From Ectocarpus siliculosus (taxonomy: Eukaryota > Sar > Phaeophyceae > Ectocarpales > Ectocarpaceae), in contig FN649743.1 of assembly GCA_000310025.1 (NCBI GenBank), forward strand, positions 3,333,903 through 3,397,902: a DNA stretch of 64,000 bases, in the 5' to 3' direction. Under the pieces are notes generated by a model that worked only from the letters and a program-made list of their open reading frames with translations, was not told the origin of the DNA and ran no database searches. Position numbers and translations under genes: made by a program. Shown here piece after piece: positions 45,440 through 57,736 of the stretch. The first letter of the stretch is position 1. Every line of letters starts with the position of its first letter.

Positions 45440-48400
45440 CGGGAATAGGTACATCTAACCGAGGTACAGCCGAAGAAAGGGAGTCACAACCACACTAGAC
45501 GAAAACGGCTTATAAGCTAGTACCGTAGACGATAAACAGCTAGAGACTGGCATTGAAGTACTTCCCAAGGCAATACATTGCGAACTCTAAGCTTGTGTAC
45601 CCCTGCGTACCGTCCTTCTCGAGGTTCCCGGTATCGGACCTGCGTTCTCAGGCCTACTGGGAGAAGGAGAAGGCGAGGACTGCATCAAGAACACGTTCCA
45701 GCTGATCGGGAAGTTCTTGGTGTTGCGAACATCGAATGAAGAAGATGGAAAGCTGGTGCGCGCTACTCTGTAGTCGGGGTGTACGTTTGGTCATATCATT
45801 AAATCGATTCTCACCACATAGACCACAGTAGGGGTCACCAACCTGTACTGCCGTACGGTATCCGCAATGTAATTGCCTGATGCATGGCTTCCGCGATCGA
45901 CCAGCGAGGGCTTGGTCTTGGCCGCGCACTAAACCTCTTACAGGCAGTAGACAACGAGCAATATCAGCTCGGTGCACCTTCGCATACATTACGATCGAAA
46001 ATTGTGTCGCGTTTTCTGTCGGTGTGTTCTGTTTTGTGTCTGTTGAAGATCGATTGCGTCGAGCACTGCGATAAATTTTATTGGTGGCTGCAGTCCAAAG
46101 GAATCGGCGGTGTTCGTGGTCGCATCGTCCAATGCATTGCCGAGAAGGTCAACATGTCATACCCTGGTGAGTTACTGTAGAAATAGCGCTTAGCGGTTGT
46201 AGACAAAATAGATTGTGCAGTCTAGTTGGGGAATCCCGGGGTCCCCCAAGTCCTACAGTGGTCGGTCAAATAAAGGATAATATGTTGTGTACTCTATTGT
46301 ATTGTAGTCTACGTATGTAGACTAGTCTCTGCTGTACAGTACATAGATACAGTAGATCAAATGTGCACCGACGGCATGGAACATCCGATTACCTGCACGG
46401 AAGCCAATCTCCGGCCTCCGCATGACGAGCGAAGTCAACTGCAATGGTAGCGATCAACAGCTACCACAGATCTCATGCCTGCTTCGCTTTTGGTCGAGCA
46501 CCCACCGTCCGTACGTACTACTATTGTAGGCAGTGTGCGCCACCCGAGGAATACCTTCTTCTCGGGCTCGGGTTTGCTCGAACCCCGTCTCCACCCTCTT
46601 TCCCCTCCCACTACTACCACCTCTTGCAGGAATATACAACAGTAAGGCGTGGACTGGCCCCAAGGCCGAGGAGAAAAATTGAGCGCGGTGTAGGCGTCGA
46701 GCTCGGCCGGCACCGCGCGCAAGCGGTGCTCAGTCACATAGTCTAAATGGCGTAGGGGGTTTCTCCGTTTGATGGGTGTTTGAGCCCACGTGTCCGTAGT
46801 GTGTGGGGGGGATGTTCTTCGTTCATTTCCTGAGCTTTCTCGTACTGCTGGTTGCCTACGCCGAGAGAGTGCTGATGATTGTCGAGCGCCCGTGTGCCGC
46901 AGTGTCGTGGGGGTGTTTTTCGTTTGAAGGGCATTTTTCGTGTTGAGGCGTGCCTGATAGTTCTGCGAGGGTGCTGGTGATTGTGCGAAACCGTGCCGAG
47001 AAATGATGGCACGTCGCCGCTTGATTGAAAGTGAAAGGTATCCAGGGTGTAGCCTATTTTCCCACTTTCCAAACTTCTTGAGGGTGAACCCACGAGAATC
47101 AGCACCGGATACTTCACTTCTTCAAATTTGGGACGGGAAGTTGTAGTCATACGTACATTCCACATGTTTCTCTAGAGGGCATCAATGGTGCTTCGACCAT
47201 CAGGGGCCTAACAATATTGTTCTTGACTTTTCGCCAGTTTCCGCGGTGACACTGGTGTATGCGTGGATAGTCTTCATTTCGTTTCGAAATACTGGCTGGC
47301 GAATACTTCCGGTCAATTCCACCGAAGCGCCTTTCCTCGAGTCCCCCGTCAAACCAAACCAAATCCCCACCACTTATGAATCAACGAAGACAGCGAACGA
47401 ATCCCCCCAAGAGATCGCTGTACAAATAATACAAACTAGGGTTAAGGATTGGCCCCCCGCCCCCCAATGGGGCTGTGGGCCAACATCCAGGACGGATGGT
47501 GGTGAGTGTCCAGGAGGACGGAAAGAAGAAGAAGAAGGGGAGAGGATTTGTAAGGGCGGAAAGAAGGGACGGTGTTTGGAGAGGCAAGGAAGTGACGAAG
47601 AATTTCGGCACTCGACGAGCGCGCGGTCCCGTCGGAGGTGAAAGGAACATGTCAGTCCGTAGTCTTGTCTATCGGAATCGAAAAGCCGAAAAATGGAGGT
47701 ATAGTATACATTATGTACACAACGACGGAGAAGAAGGCCGACGAGGAAGGTACGAAGAGAGGAAATTGCACCCCACGTTCGAACTCGGGGTGAAAACCGC
47801 CGCAAGGATGGAGTGCGAAGGGAACAAAAAAAAACCGGAGACGTCGACGTTTGCGTGGTGGAGCGACCCTTCTGTATATCGCAGGTACTCACCAACGCAA
47901 GACGGGGAGGTGAAATACCCATCGTGAAAGTCAAAGCGCAGGTCATAGCTGCATATATATGACTCATGCGCGGAGAAGCTACCACACGGAGACTTATCAA
48001 CAAGAAGTTTGAAGGCCGGCTGAGAAGGTTTGAAGACACAAAACACCTACGCGGCGACGATGGCAAGCGCAACGTCAAAACTTCACAAGAAGAAAAGTGC
48101 ATACAAAAAAAGAACGAAGAAAAGGCCGGATGGCGACCTATGGCTCTCTCTCTCGGAATGAAGGGATTCCCACAATTTCCAACAGAACAGGTAGTCCACA
48201 AGTATCGAGGAGGACGTCGGAACGGTTTTTAATGTGGAGACAACAGCAACAACAGCAACGATGAAGGTCGACCCGTCCTGCGTCGTTCAGTGTAAAATGA
48301 TAAATGCAAAAGATGTACTGCGTAAAGATCCAACGGTCTTCTTCGGCAGTGGCAAAGAAATATGCGACCACATGCCGCGAAAAAAAAAAAAAGTTGAGCG

Positions 48401-48440
48401 GGATACTCTATTACAGTAAATAGAACACCGCCTTCTCTGT
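45440..48440. other. No recognisable gene
   Basis: The longest frame is 48201-47374 minus (275 residues, Ser/Arg/Phe-rich). It faces an A/G-rich plus strand that is also open (47475-47927), and neither shows a domain. TACAGTA words recur at 46280-46370. Confidence 0.4.
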
Positions 48441-48446
48441 TTGTTG

Positions 48447-49095
48447 TTGCAGGCAGGTTTGCTTCCACAACCCGGGAGTCCAATCCACTCTTGTATTTCG
48501 GCCTACAAGACTCCAACCGACACAAGCACCGGCAGGAGAGTGCGTGGGAGATGCCGTGACAGCACAACTCCACTCTCCTACGACATCCATGTACAGTAGT
48601 AGTACTGCTGTCGTTGTAGCACCATGTGGAACATCTCCGAGGGGTCCTCCTGCGCGGTAACGACAACATGGCGAGAGCTCTACGTGTACCTGTCGTCGAC
48701 ACATGTGGCAGCCGCGCGACACACGAGCGGATATTTGCATCGCATTGTACTGTGGTTCGCCGTGGCAGGAAGTATCCCATCCCGTTAGGTCGTTGCGGTA
48801 CTTATAGCACGCGGACGTCGTTCGGCGTCTAGTCCATACTGCTGTAGCAAAAACACAGCAGCAGTATAATCGAGCTATGCATGAAATGTTTTGCTCTGGT
48901 TCACTTTTGCCTCCACAACCCGAGAATCCCACTGCTGTATCTCGACCTACAAGACTCCAATCAACAAACCAGCACTGGCAGAAGTGCGTGGAAGATGCTG
49001 TGACAGCACAACTAAGTCGACACTCGTACGACTTCCATGTAAAGTCGGCGTCTGGTCCATACTGCTGTAGAAATACAAAAATCGAGCTATCTTTT
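48447..49095 (+). repeat. Diverged tandem repeat, ~445-base period
   Basis: 48465-48600 matches 48905-49045 (CCTACAAGACTCCAA; GTGACAGCACAACT). TAGTCCATACTGCTGTAG (about 48830) matches GGTCCATACTGCTGTAG (about 49055). Confidence 0.75.
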
Positions 49096-49239
49096 TTTTG
49101 TTTTTTTCCATACTAATAACAAGAAATGTATCACGTCACGACGACCATCCTGTAAGTATAGACTTAACTACATTTATGTCGGAGGCCTGAGACGCAAGAG
49201 TTCAACCATTGTTGCACTCTAAAAGCAAGACGTTTTTTT

Positions 49240-49600
49240 TTGGTGCATCAGTTCGCGGTCGCCTTGAGACTTTTTTTTCGCCGGCTGTTGCCCGCTGCAG
49301 CGGGCCAGTCTCTGGATCGCATCGCCCCTGTCGCGAGCTCGAAACTCCAAACGCGAGTAGAGTTACAGCACGGTGAATGCACGCAACCATTATTATTTCA
49401 GTCATTGAGCTAGACGTTGCGGTGCGGTAAATCGGTTTTAATTGTTTTTAAATGGGGTTCAAACAATTTTTTCGGCCGTCTTCGCCGACGTGGGCGTGCC
49501 ACTCTCGAGACCACAGCGCCCTTGTCGCGAGCTCTAGACTCCAAGGGCGAGCCGAGTTACAGCACCGTGAAGTACGGCTAAATATCGTGCATCCGGGCGC
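49240..49600 (+). repeat. Diverged tandem repeat, ~195-base period
   Basis: 49268-49383 and 49467-49575 share a T-run, TTTTTCGCCGGC/TTTTTCGGCCG, then GTCGCGAGCTC-AACTCCAA and GAGTTACAGCAC-GTGAA. Confidence 0.75.
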
Positions 49601-50435
49601 GTCTACGCAAGGGACATCAAGGGACTGTGATCTCTAAAGAATCACGAAGCTCATTGGACGAGATTTCGGAGAAAGTCAACTCATAAATCATGACACATAC
49701 GTACTTGAAGTACAAGCATACATGCAGTACCTAGGACAGACTTTTTTTTGCCGCATGGTCTCATCTATCTGTAGATAGATATCGACAGACTGTCCGTACT
49801 ACGCGTAAGCAACGCGCGGATGGTTACGTACTACGTATGTATATGCCACACACGTCCAAGACGCACATATTCTACAGCTAGCTGTAGTAAGGAAGATTGG
49901 ACAAATAAATAAATTTAGATTGATTGTTGTTGTTGTTGTGGTATGCCACAACTTTAGACTTCGATTGCTTTGTTTTGAGCTTGAACATGCACGTAAATCT
50001 CACGGCAACATCAATGGCTGCAAGTGCTGCAAGGTTGGGGGCATATGTCTTCTGAAATACTGTGAACACTGCTGTTGTTGTATTGAAGGTAGGTGCTGCT
50101 GCTGTAGACTGCGCTATATCGTATATCTATGTACAGTTGTTAAACAAGAGAGATGAACTTTTCGTGATACCACACCACACCGTTTCATGGAATAATTGCT
50201 GGAAGTTAGTCAGAAGTTAGATATTTGCTGGAAGTTTGTCAGAAGTTTCTCTGTGCAGAGTGAATGAAAGAGTGCACATTTCGTCGAATGTTCCGAATTT
50301 ATTTCCTCTCCAAGTTAGTCAGAATTCAATCTGTAAAGAAAGCGTGAAAACGTGCTCCAGCCCCACCGGCCGCACCCGGTCACTTTCATTTTCGACATCC
50401 TCCCCTCTCATCCCCGCATCGACCTTCAGCTGCAA
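49600..50435. other. No recognisable gene
   Basis: A short GTT run at 49925. No motif or repeat beyond that. Confidence 0.4.
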
Positions 50436-50441
50436 CACAAC

Positions 50442-51676
50442 ATGAACGCCCTCTCCCGTAGCTCCCCAGCAAAGCGCAAGTCCACCCAGTCAGAGAGTCG
50501 TAGTGGAGAGTCCCGCCGCCCTGTACAAAAGGCCGACACCAACTGGCTGGCCTTACCCCGGGCCCGACTGCGACGACGGCGGTCACCTTTAGCTCATGAA
50601 CAAGCTCGACGGTAAAGGCAAGTTTGCCCCTTGCGACCGTAACAACAACCGCGACGAGGACACAGTTGTAGCGTATCCTGCACCATCCTCACCCCGTGGA
50701 CAGCGTACCCCAAGCCGTGCCAGCTCTGCCTCGCCCCGGTGGGAGGTACTCCTTCGCTCGGGATCCCAACCGAACAGGTCAACAGCCGCGGCTACAAAGA
50801 AAGGTAAAAGCATTTTTTCTCTTTAATTATATCAAGTAAATATCCGCCTGATATGTGCCCGAATGTTGTTCAGGTGTTGCATGAAGCCCTGACATGAAAC
50901 TGCATCGCAACCGCCACCGCTAAATCTCTCCACAACAATGCCCTTTTTGCTTGCTGTTGTTGTCAGAGTGGAATAATATCCACGCGGTGTGGCGTCTTTG
51001 CGCTGGTGCCAAGTCTTCGGACGGCAAGAAGTTCAAGCACGTCATCGTCGCCCCCGCCAGCCTTATCGGGGTAATCATGTGTCCACCCGTTTACATCGGA
51101 ACGTGATTGTGTAATGAACAGTCGTGTGTGTGCGTAGTTACCTAGATATGGGTGCGCGGATGCATCCGACTGTTGCTGTAAATTAGTTGTTTCCCGTATG
51201 TCACAAAAGTACACGGTCGACGTCATGAAAAAATTAACATTTTTTAGTATGGGCAAACCATGTGACATTTATTTCTTATATTTTCCCCTGTCAGTACACC
51301 GAGTTCAACCGTCGACGTCATAAAATAAAATATCATTATTTCTTTATGTAGTAAAACCATGTGAAATTTACTCCTTATATTTTCCCCTGTCACCCATCCG
51401 ATATCCACTGCAAAGGTGTACTGTGAGTGTTCCGACGCAGCGACTAACGAGGAAGACCTGGCCGACGGGTGCACGGGCGAGATCGTCGAGGACGACCTGA
51501 TCATGAAGGATTGAGACTTCCCGCCGCTGCACTACCAGTGCGCCCGCCGCCTGTGGGACCAGACCATCAACGAGATCCTCAACAAGACCGACGGGCACCG
51601 CGACCTGGGAACTACCCACGACAAGGAGTCTTACCAGCCCTCTGCCACCGTCCCGGCCGCCCTCGCCGACCTCTAA
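50442..51676 (+). pseudogene. Unassigned spliced gene with an in-frame TGA in its last exon
   Basis: Three coding-like blocks have strong G/C third positions: 50442-50803 (frame uncertain, ending at a GTAAAA donor), 50967-51060 (WNNIHAVWRLCAGAKSSDGK, then KFKHVIVAPASLIG, ending at GTAATC) and about 51415-51676. The last reads ATNEEDLADGCTGEIVEDDL, IMKD, a TGA at 51512, then DFPPLHYQCARRLWDQTINE and a normal TAA at 51674. Codon bias is unchanged on both sides of the TGA, so it looks like a recent nonsense change, most simply TGG to TGA, or an assembly error. I recognise no family. Phase between the blocks was not proven. Confidence 0.4.
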
Positions 51677-51809
51677 AGTAAGACGCGTGTTTCCATTTCA
51701 GAAAAAAGTAAACGTCTCAAGTTATTCAAGGCACATTGTTGTCACCTTCAACTGGCTTTCGCCAACTATCAATTGAGTAAAGATATCACCCCATGTCTGA
51801 CAATCATCG

Positions 51810-52979
51810 ATGTCGGCCGACGCCAATTCATCGGGTAACTCGTTCAGCAGCCGCATCTCAAATATCGCCAAACACGATCACATACTGCACGTCACAATCC
51901 ACACCAAAGTTCTACACCCAGCCAGAGTAACACTCCCTCAAGGAACGTACAAACAATTCCAACTCGACGACCACCTTCAGCTCGTCGAAATACCCAACGA
52001 AGATCGCTCACCCAACCACGAACGACGCCTGAAACTCGAACACCACAAACCTGTCCGGATAACGTGCAAGCTGAAATCATAGCGGAACGTAGACGTCGCA
52101 ATCCAAACAATAACACACCACACGACTCAGACCCTGAACTCGATATGATACGTCAACATTTTAGCCAAATGAAGAATCGTGCACCAAGGTTACCGGCACC
52201 CAGTCTAGACAGGCATCGCGGTGATGCCAATAACCAAATCTGCCTTGGAGTGCAAGACATTGACTCGCAATCATTCGACTTCCCCTCGGCACCTTTCGAG
52301 CTAAAACACACGGATTTGGATGATCCACAAAATATCCCAATGTTCTCACTGCAATGCTCAACTTTGGAAAGAAGAAAAGGGATTAAATTGTTGTAACAAA
52401 GACAAGTCGTGTATCCATCCTCTCAAATCTATCCCCCACCATCTTATGGCGCTGTTTGAAACTACTAAATTCATTTCTGCTCAAAGAAGGTACAACGGGC
52501 TTTTCGGATTTACTGCAATAGGCGCAGGCGGTATTAAAAAAAAAACTTGAACTGAACCGCCAGCCCCTTCAATGCTCACCTTGCATGGACGTGCTTACCA
52601 CCGCATATTCGACCTCCAACAACATTATGAGAACTATTCCGTGTCGAAGAAATCATCGCAGCTAAACGATTTATTTGTTGATGCTCAGATAAACATCCAC
52701 TTTAATGCCTCCACATTACCTCCTCCCCAACAACCTCTTTCTTCTGCTTTAAATGTACGTTATACGGTATCATCTAGGCATTATGACACGTACACGCTCT
52801 TACATATCCATCTCCCCAATAATTGCATTCTGCCGCCAGCGCAGGCACCCTACCGCCTGCACCATCACCGACATCATCACGGCCATCACCGTCGTGCTTC
52901 AACATTGAGAAGCTCGAGACCTGCGTACAAGGCTGCAAACGAAACCAACCGTATCTTCCGCAGTGGTAATCGGCAATAA
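51810..52979 (+). mobile_element. Helitron remnant: N-terminal region of the Rep/helicase protein
   Basis: 52064-52396 and then 52320-52550 encode pieces of the Helitron-like N-terminal region: RQHFSQMKNR, CSHCNAQLWKEEKGLNCCNK, FISAQRRYNGLFGFTAIGAG. In the same frame, after a TGA at 52548, comes LTLHGRAYHRIFDLQQHYE. This order (C-x2-C and CC, RYN-FxFT-GA, then G-YHRI) is the start of Helitron Rep proteins. A frameshift lies near 52350. No HUH nickase motif or helicase domain follows, so the copy is truncated and dead. The lead frame 51810-52082 is probably part of it. Confidence 0.7.
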
Positions 52980-53031
52980 CCACCAGGGCCGTAAGGGGCA
53001 ACGATGACCCGAGGCGGGAGGCGCCAACTCT

Positions 53032-53400
53032 TTCACCGTCAACTAGCGGCAACGCAGTCGAACCATTGCGTGCGGTGTTCGTTCTTACTTTGTCTGAATG
53101 TTGTTGGTGTTCGACTCCTTTCACAATGTGAGGGATACCGCATATCGGCGTCATTAGAGGGGGACATTGGAGAAGGGCGCGACATTAGAGCGGATCGACA
53201 CTGAAGAAGTTAGAATATGACCATTCGAGCGGGACGACACTGAAAAATTTAGAATGATAGCACCAGAACGTTAGAGGGGGATATTAGAGAAAGGCGTGAC
53301 ACTGAAGAAGTTTGAATATGAGAGCTAGGCGGCAACACACCATCAACTACCGGCAATACCGTCGAACAATTGCAGTATTCGTTCTTTCTTTGGCCCCCGT
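53032..53400 (+). repeat. Diverged tandem repeat, ~300-base period
   Basis: CACCGTCAACTAGCGGCAAC to TTCGTTCTTACTTTG (53037-53095) recurs as CACCATCAACTACCGGCAAT to TTCGTTCTTTCTTTGG near 53338-53396. Between them a GACACTGAAGAAGTT-type phrase occurs three times. Confidence 0.65.
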
Positions 53401-54678
53401 GGGGAGGATATGGATATTGGCCACCGCAAAGCCACTTAGAGAACGTTGCCGGAGAGTGTGACTACGTTCTTACCGGCGCAAGAATAGGGAGGCGACCGTA
53501 GCTTACATCTCCTTTTCGTCCGCACCAGGCGAAGCTAGACAAAAAAATCACGTACACGCGACTCTTTTGGCTTCATGTTACACCGGGAACGATACATTTC
53601 TCGAATACATCGCGAGCATCTTCACACCGTCCATTCGGTCACCTGCGGCTTCATGCCCTTGGTATTCTGTGCACAGTCTTCACACCTTCCCTTTAAGGCT
53701 ACTACTGAGGACGAGGGCGCCTCTGCGCCCGAAGTCCGGAGCCCTTGTAAATATAACATGATGTACAGCTCAAACTATTTCGCGGGCGGGCGTTTGGAGT
53801 TCCAAGATCGAGGAAGCAGCCTAATTTCAGAATCGATGATACACGCACTGCGCCTACACACTCTCCGTAACCACTCTCCCGCGCTCCCCCGTCCAGTCGC
53901 CAACAACAAACAATCGCCCCAGAGTCAACCAAAAGGGTGCAATGACAGTCGCAGACGAAACATGAAAACACATCTTGGGTGATGTTCCGTTTCGCTGCCG
54001 GGGGAATTGCGAAAAAATTCATTCGCAGCATTTTACAAACAGGACGTATCGATCTGAAGCACATCGGACCACACATCTGTCGCTCAAAGGAGGCAAAAGT
54101 GCCGCTAACTCTCGATAGTCAACGCCACTGAGAAATTGGCGATTTCGAAGAACCCAGTTCGTGGGGGTCCCGCACACCGGTTGCTCTGATAATTAGCACA
54201 AACTGCGCCGTTTCGTATCGTACTGCGTTGCAAAGACGGCTGAGACTTTGGTGCAACCATGTGCCGCACGGTGGGACCAATTACAATCCCCATAAAATGC
54301 ACCCATGATCTTCCCATCCGCCCTTTCGGACCGCGAACCACTCGTGAGATGGCCTGCCCCATCCACCCATCAAGAACCATTTATTTGTGAAACCTTCCCA
54401 GCAACCTCAAAATCACGGAGTAAGGTTGGGGTACAGCTGTTGTAGCAATGAATGGTTGTTTGCTTTTCTTCCGGTGCGCTTCCTGTCGTGCTTTTCTTTG
54501 TTTTTGTTTCTTCTTGTCACATCCAAGAGTTGCTGCTACGTCGCGAGGGCGGGGACAACAGCTAGCTGTGGTAGAGTATGGCTATTATATATAGGGGTGT
54601 TTGATTTTTTAATTAATTGTTTTTGGGTTTGGGGAGTACATATCCGCGCCCTGGACCTCTTCGTCACGAATAGAATAT
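53400..54678. other. No recognisable gene
   Basis: Short unassigned frames on both strands. Confidence 0.4.
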
Positions 54679-54834
54679 TTACCGCCCCCCCCCGCTTGCA
54701 GCATCGGCACCCGTACCGCCAGCCACAGCGGGACAGGGTTCGCTTGCAAGGACGACGCAGGGCGTGAGGTCCTCGTCCTTTTTCCCATTGCCGTACTTCT
54801 CCACAGCCTGCTTCAAGAGGTTGATGCGTTCTGC
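54679..54834 (-). CDS. Probable terminal exon, unassigned
   Basis: On the minus strand, after a CCCCCTAG acceptor, the frame reads AERINLLKQAVEKYGNGKKD, EDLTPCVVLASEPCPAVAGG and a short Gly-rich end to the TAA. It has a coding-like composition and a good acceptor, but I recognise no family. Upstream exons would have to lie to the right on this strand, towards the plus-strand epimerase exon at 55686. Confidence 0.35.
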   Translation of the reverse strand, partial: AERINLLKQAVEKYGNGKKDEDLTPCVVLASEPCPAVAGGTGADAASGGGR

Positions 54835-55685
54835 CTAGGGGGCACGCACACAGGACAGTCCCAAACGTTTGAAAAATACCTGGTATGTTATAGTACGAAA
54901 AAAAAAAGAGGCGACGGCGATGAAACCGAGGGCCCGGGGAGGATGTGCCGCTTCAAGCGTGGGAGGCTTGGAAATGCTTGCATGGGCCACGGTCAATAGA
55001 AGAACACCAGGGATCAGGCACAAACAAGCTCAAGCAGAGTGGCACCGCTCTCGTCGGCAATATCTTACACAAAATGAAGCTTGAAACAGATTTGCGGACA
55101 GCTCTTCATCAAGCAGGCACGGAGGAATTTAAATCCGTTGCAGTTGGGCAAGGGTCCTAAGGGACAGATATAGCAGTTATTGTACACAAGACCAGATTCC
55201 TCCTCTTCTTGAGTACCAACCCTCCCAATAATTTATTGTTGTTCCTTTGTCTCGTCTGTTTCTTCCCGCTTTGAGACAGTGAAAGTACAACACAAGACCG
55301 CAACGCCGACTGGAGCACCGGTTTTGGGTCAATGACTGTTGTTACAGATCACGAGGGTAAAGCGGGGGCTGCCACGGGTCGATTTACCTCGGCTCGCATA
55401 TCACAACCGGAACCTTTCGCGCGAGTCGAACAACCTAAACTACCAGGCGAATTGCGACGTTACACCCGTGGTTGTCCGCGTGGTTGAATTTGGGTGCTAT
55501 CAACCCGACGTGAAAAGAGCAGGGGCGGCGATGACCCGCCTTAAACGACGAAAAGGTTGGGCAGCACGCGGACTCATTTCCCATCCTCCAGGGTTGTGGT
55601 CGCGGTAGACAAGATTCCCACAAACCACACGCGCCGAACCTCACAGACGCGTTTTTTATTTTTTCTGTTGCGGTGGCCGTGGCAG

Positions 55686-55832
55686 ATGTCGAAGGTCAAC
55701 GAGTTGCGGCGATGGTACCCGGGCCTGAACATTGAGGTCGACGGGGGGCTCGCGGACAAGACGATCGAGGAAGCGGCAAGAGCTGGGGCCAACCTCATCG
55801 TGTGTGGCAGTTACATCTTCAAGAGGGACAGG
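55686..55832 (+). CDS. RPE: Ribulose-phosphate 3-epimerase, single penultimate exon
   Basis: Between a GTGGCAG acceptor and an AGG|GTAATG donor, 49 codons in phase 0 read [20 protein letters not shown] then [20 protein letters not shown]. This is the C-terminal (beta/alpha)8-barrel part of ribulose-5-phosphate 3-epimerase, including the phosphate-binding DGG loop and the GAN-IV-GS loop. The enzyme interconverts ribulose 5-phosphate and xylulose 5-phosphate in the pentose phosphate and Calvin cycles. I could not find the upstream exons (substrate and metal site, GFGGQ loop) in the preceding 2 kb. A short terminal exon near 55923 is possible but ends quickly. It may be part of a long-intron gene or a stray exon copy. 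Confidence 0.65.
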
Positions 55833-57736
55833 GTAATGTGGGCGCGCGGTCGTTTTGGAGGGAGACTGCGATCAGGGAGGAGTTGTGGATGCGGCTAGAC
55901 CAACACCCCTCTGCGTTGCAGTGCCATGCAACTAGGGGAGAGGGTAGTTTACCTTGAGGGGATGGACGATCGTGCGCGATGGCTGCAGCTTCCAGGGGAC
56001 CCGAAGCGTGGTAGTGCTGATGTGGCGAAGAGTGGAAGAATCTCATCGTTTGACGTCACTGACATGTTATTGGCCACGATTGTCTGTTCAAACATGCTTT
56101 CTCTTGGGCAAGGGCTCGACCGACACCAGTTTGTTTCACTTTTTTGCCCGAAATATTCTTCTTAGCAATCTTGGCCAAGATTTCGGACGTCGAGGAGGCG
56201 GACCTTTATTTTTTTTGTCAATTTCTGGCCTAGTGGTTCATTTCTGTTGGAAATCGATTAAATCATGGCGGGCGTTGAAAGGCCAGAAGGCCGAGTAGGC
56301 TCCCGGGAACCGTGCAGTCTACGGAGCAAGTCATCGTGAAATGCGAGCCGTGGCTCTCTTGTTAGTGTCAACCGAACCTAGTTGGTCGGTGTGAACACTA
56401 CGAGTGCTCGCCGCGGAGGTAATTGACGCTATCGCGCGCGGTGAAAATAATGGTTTAGTCGCAGCTTCTGTATTCGTCTACCATACCGAGCAACAGTCGA
56501 TTCTCGGGTCGAAGTGAACAACGACCGTAAACACCTTGTACTCGGTAGCTAGATCAGAGCCGACCTTTCAGGCTTTCAGCTTCATTCACTCGCCGGCTCC
56601 GTGTGGATGAATGAAGGCATCATGTTGTGGGATTACACGCGTAGCGGTCCCTGAAGACCCTGATGAAGACTCACTTGTTTATTAATCTCTTGGAACAGCA
56701 GTGCTTGCTGTTGCTTTGCTCTCAAAGGTAGACTGAGCACAGAGGGGAGGACATGCTCCCTCTAAAAGGGGTCACAAAGGTCCTGTCCCCTGTTTTATCC
56801 TTCCATCGGGAATTACATCTCCCGCACTTTCCTCTGGGAATTACCCCGCCATACCGTTGGCACTGGCTACATTCAAATCCCAAAACACTAGCCCACCCTG
56901 GAGGTTCTCATACGCAGATACTTGAAACCTAGGAACTTGACAAATAATTGTCGAATCCCAAAAAATGAAAGGATCGAGGATGTGGAGCTCCAAAATACCA
57001 AGAATCACCCTCCCACACCTCTCACACGATGAGTCGCAAGACCATCGTTTGACCCAAGCAAAAAGAACGAAAGAGAAGGGAAAGACGGGGCTAAGAATGA
57101 AACAGGGGGACAATAGACACGATCATAGAAAAAGTCAACGCTACAAATACCATAACAGGTCGGAACCCAAAGAAAGGAAGAAAATGCTGGAAAAGCACCG
57201 TCGGAACGGCGAAAACCAACCTTATCGACAAAACGATACAAAACACGAAACAGTCGGTGTCGCTCAACGACTAAAAGCGACGAAAATACGCACGGCTAGC
57301 CCGTATAAGCTAACTAATCACAAAGAAAACCTAATGACGCCATAGGGTGACGTACGCAAAAAGGTAAGAAACCAATCGTTTCGACAGCGAAAACCAGGGG
57401 GCCATGACCCAACATAAGGTCCGTCGAAATCAAACCGCCGCGGGGAGCCGAAAATAAAGCTCAACCATGCGAACGGCGAAAGAAGCAGAAAGGCAAAAAG
57501 GACTCGAAAGACAAGACGACGTACCAGGCGGAAACAAACCGATCGCCAGAATGACGAGAAAAAAGGGGTCGAAATACCAAAACGAGGCCTAACACTGCGC
57601 TATCCAGAGGCAACAACAGCCTACACTCACTTGCAAATGAGAGGACCGGACGAGATCAGGGGCGACCTCGAGTCCGCATCCCATCTAGGATAGAACACAC
57701 ACGTCACACAGGTAGATCCCAAGACACACACGCTTG
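55833..57736. other. No recognisable gene; may include the gypsy 3' LTR
   Basis: The stretch 56950-57720 is A-rich on the plus strand and lies just past the 3' end of the minus-strand gypsy element, where its 3' LTR is expected. Without the 5' LTR in the window its limits cannot be set. Confidence 0.35.

Noticed and set aside
47374-48201. 275-residue minus-strand open frame, the longest outside the mobile elements
   Set aside because: Biased Ser/Arg/Phe composition opposite an A/G-rich strand that is also open; no motif, no domain and no splice or start context.
55923-56165. Last exon of the epimerase gene
   Set aside because: A GTTGCAG acceptor is present, but in the required phase the frame stops after about eleven codons and neither frame resembles the family C-terminus.
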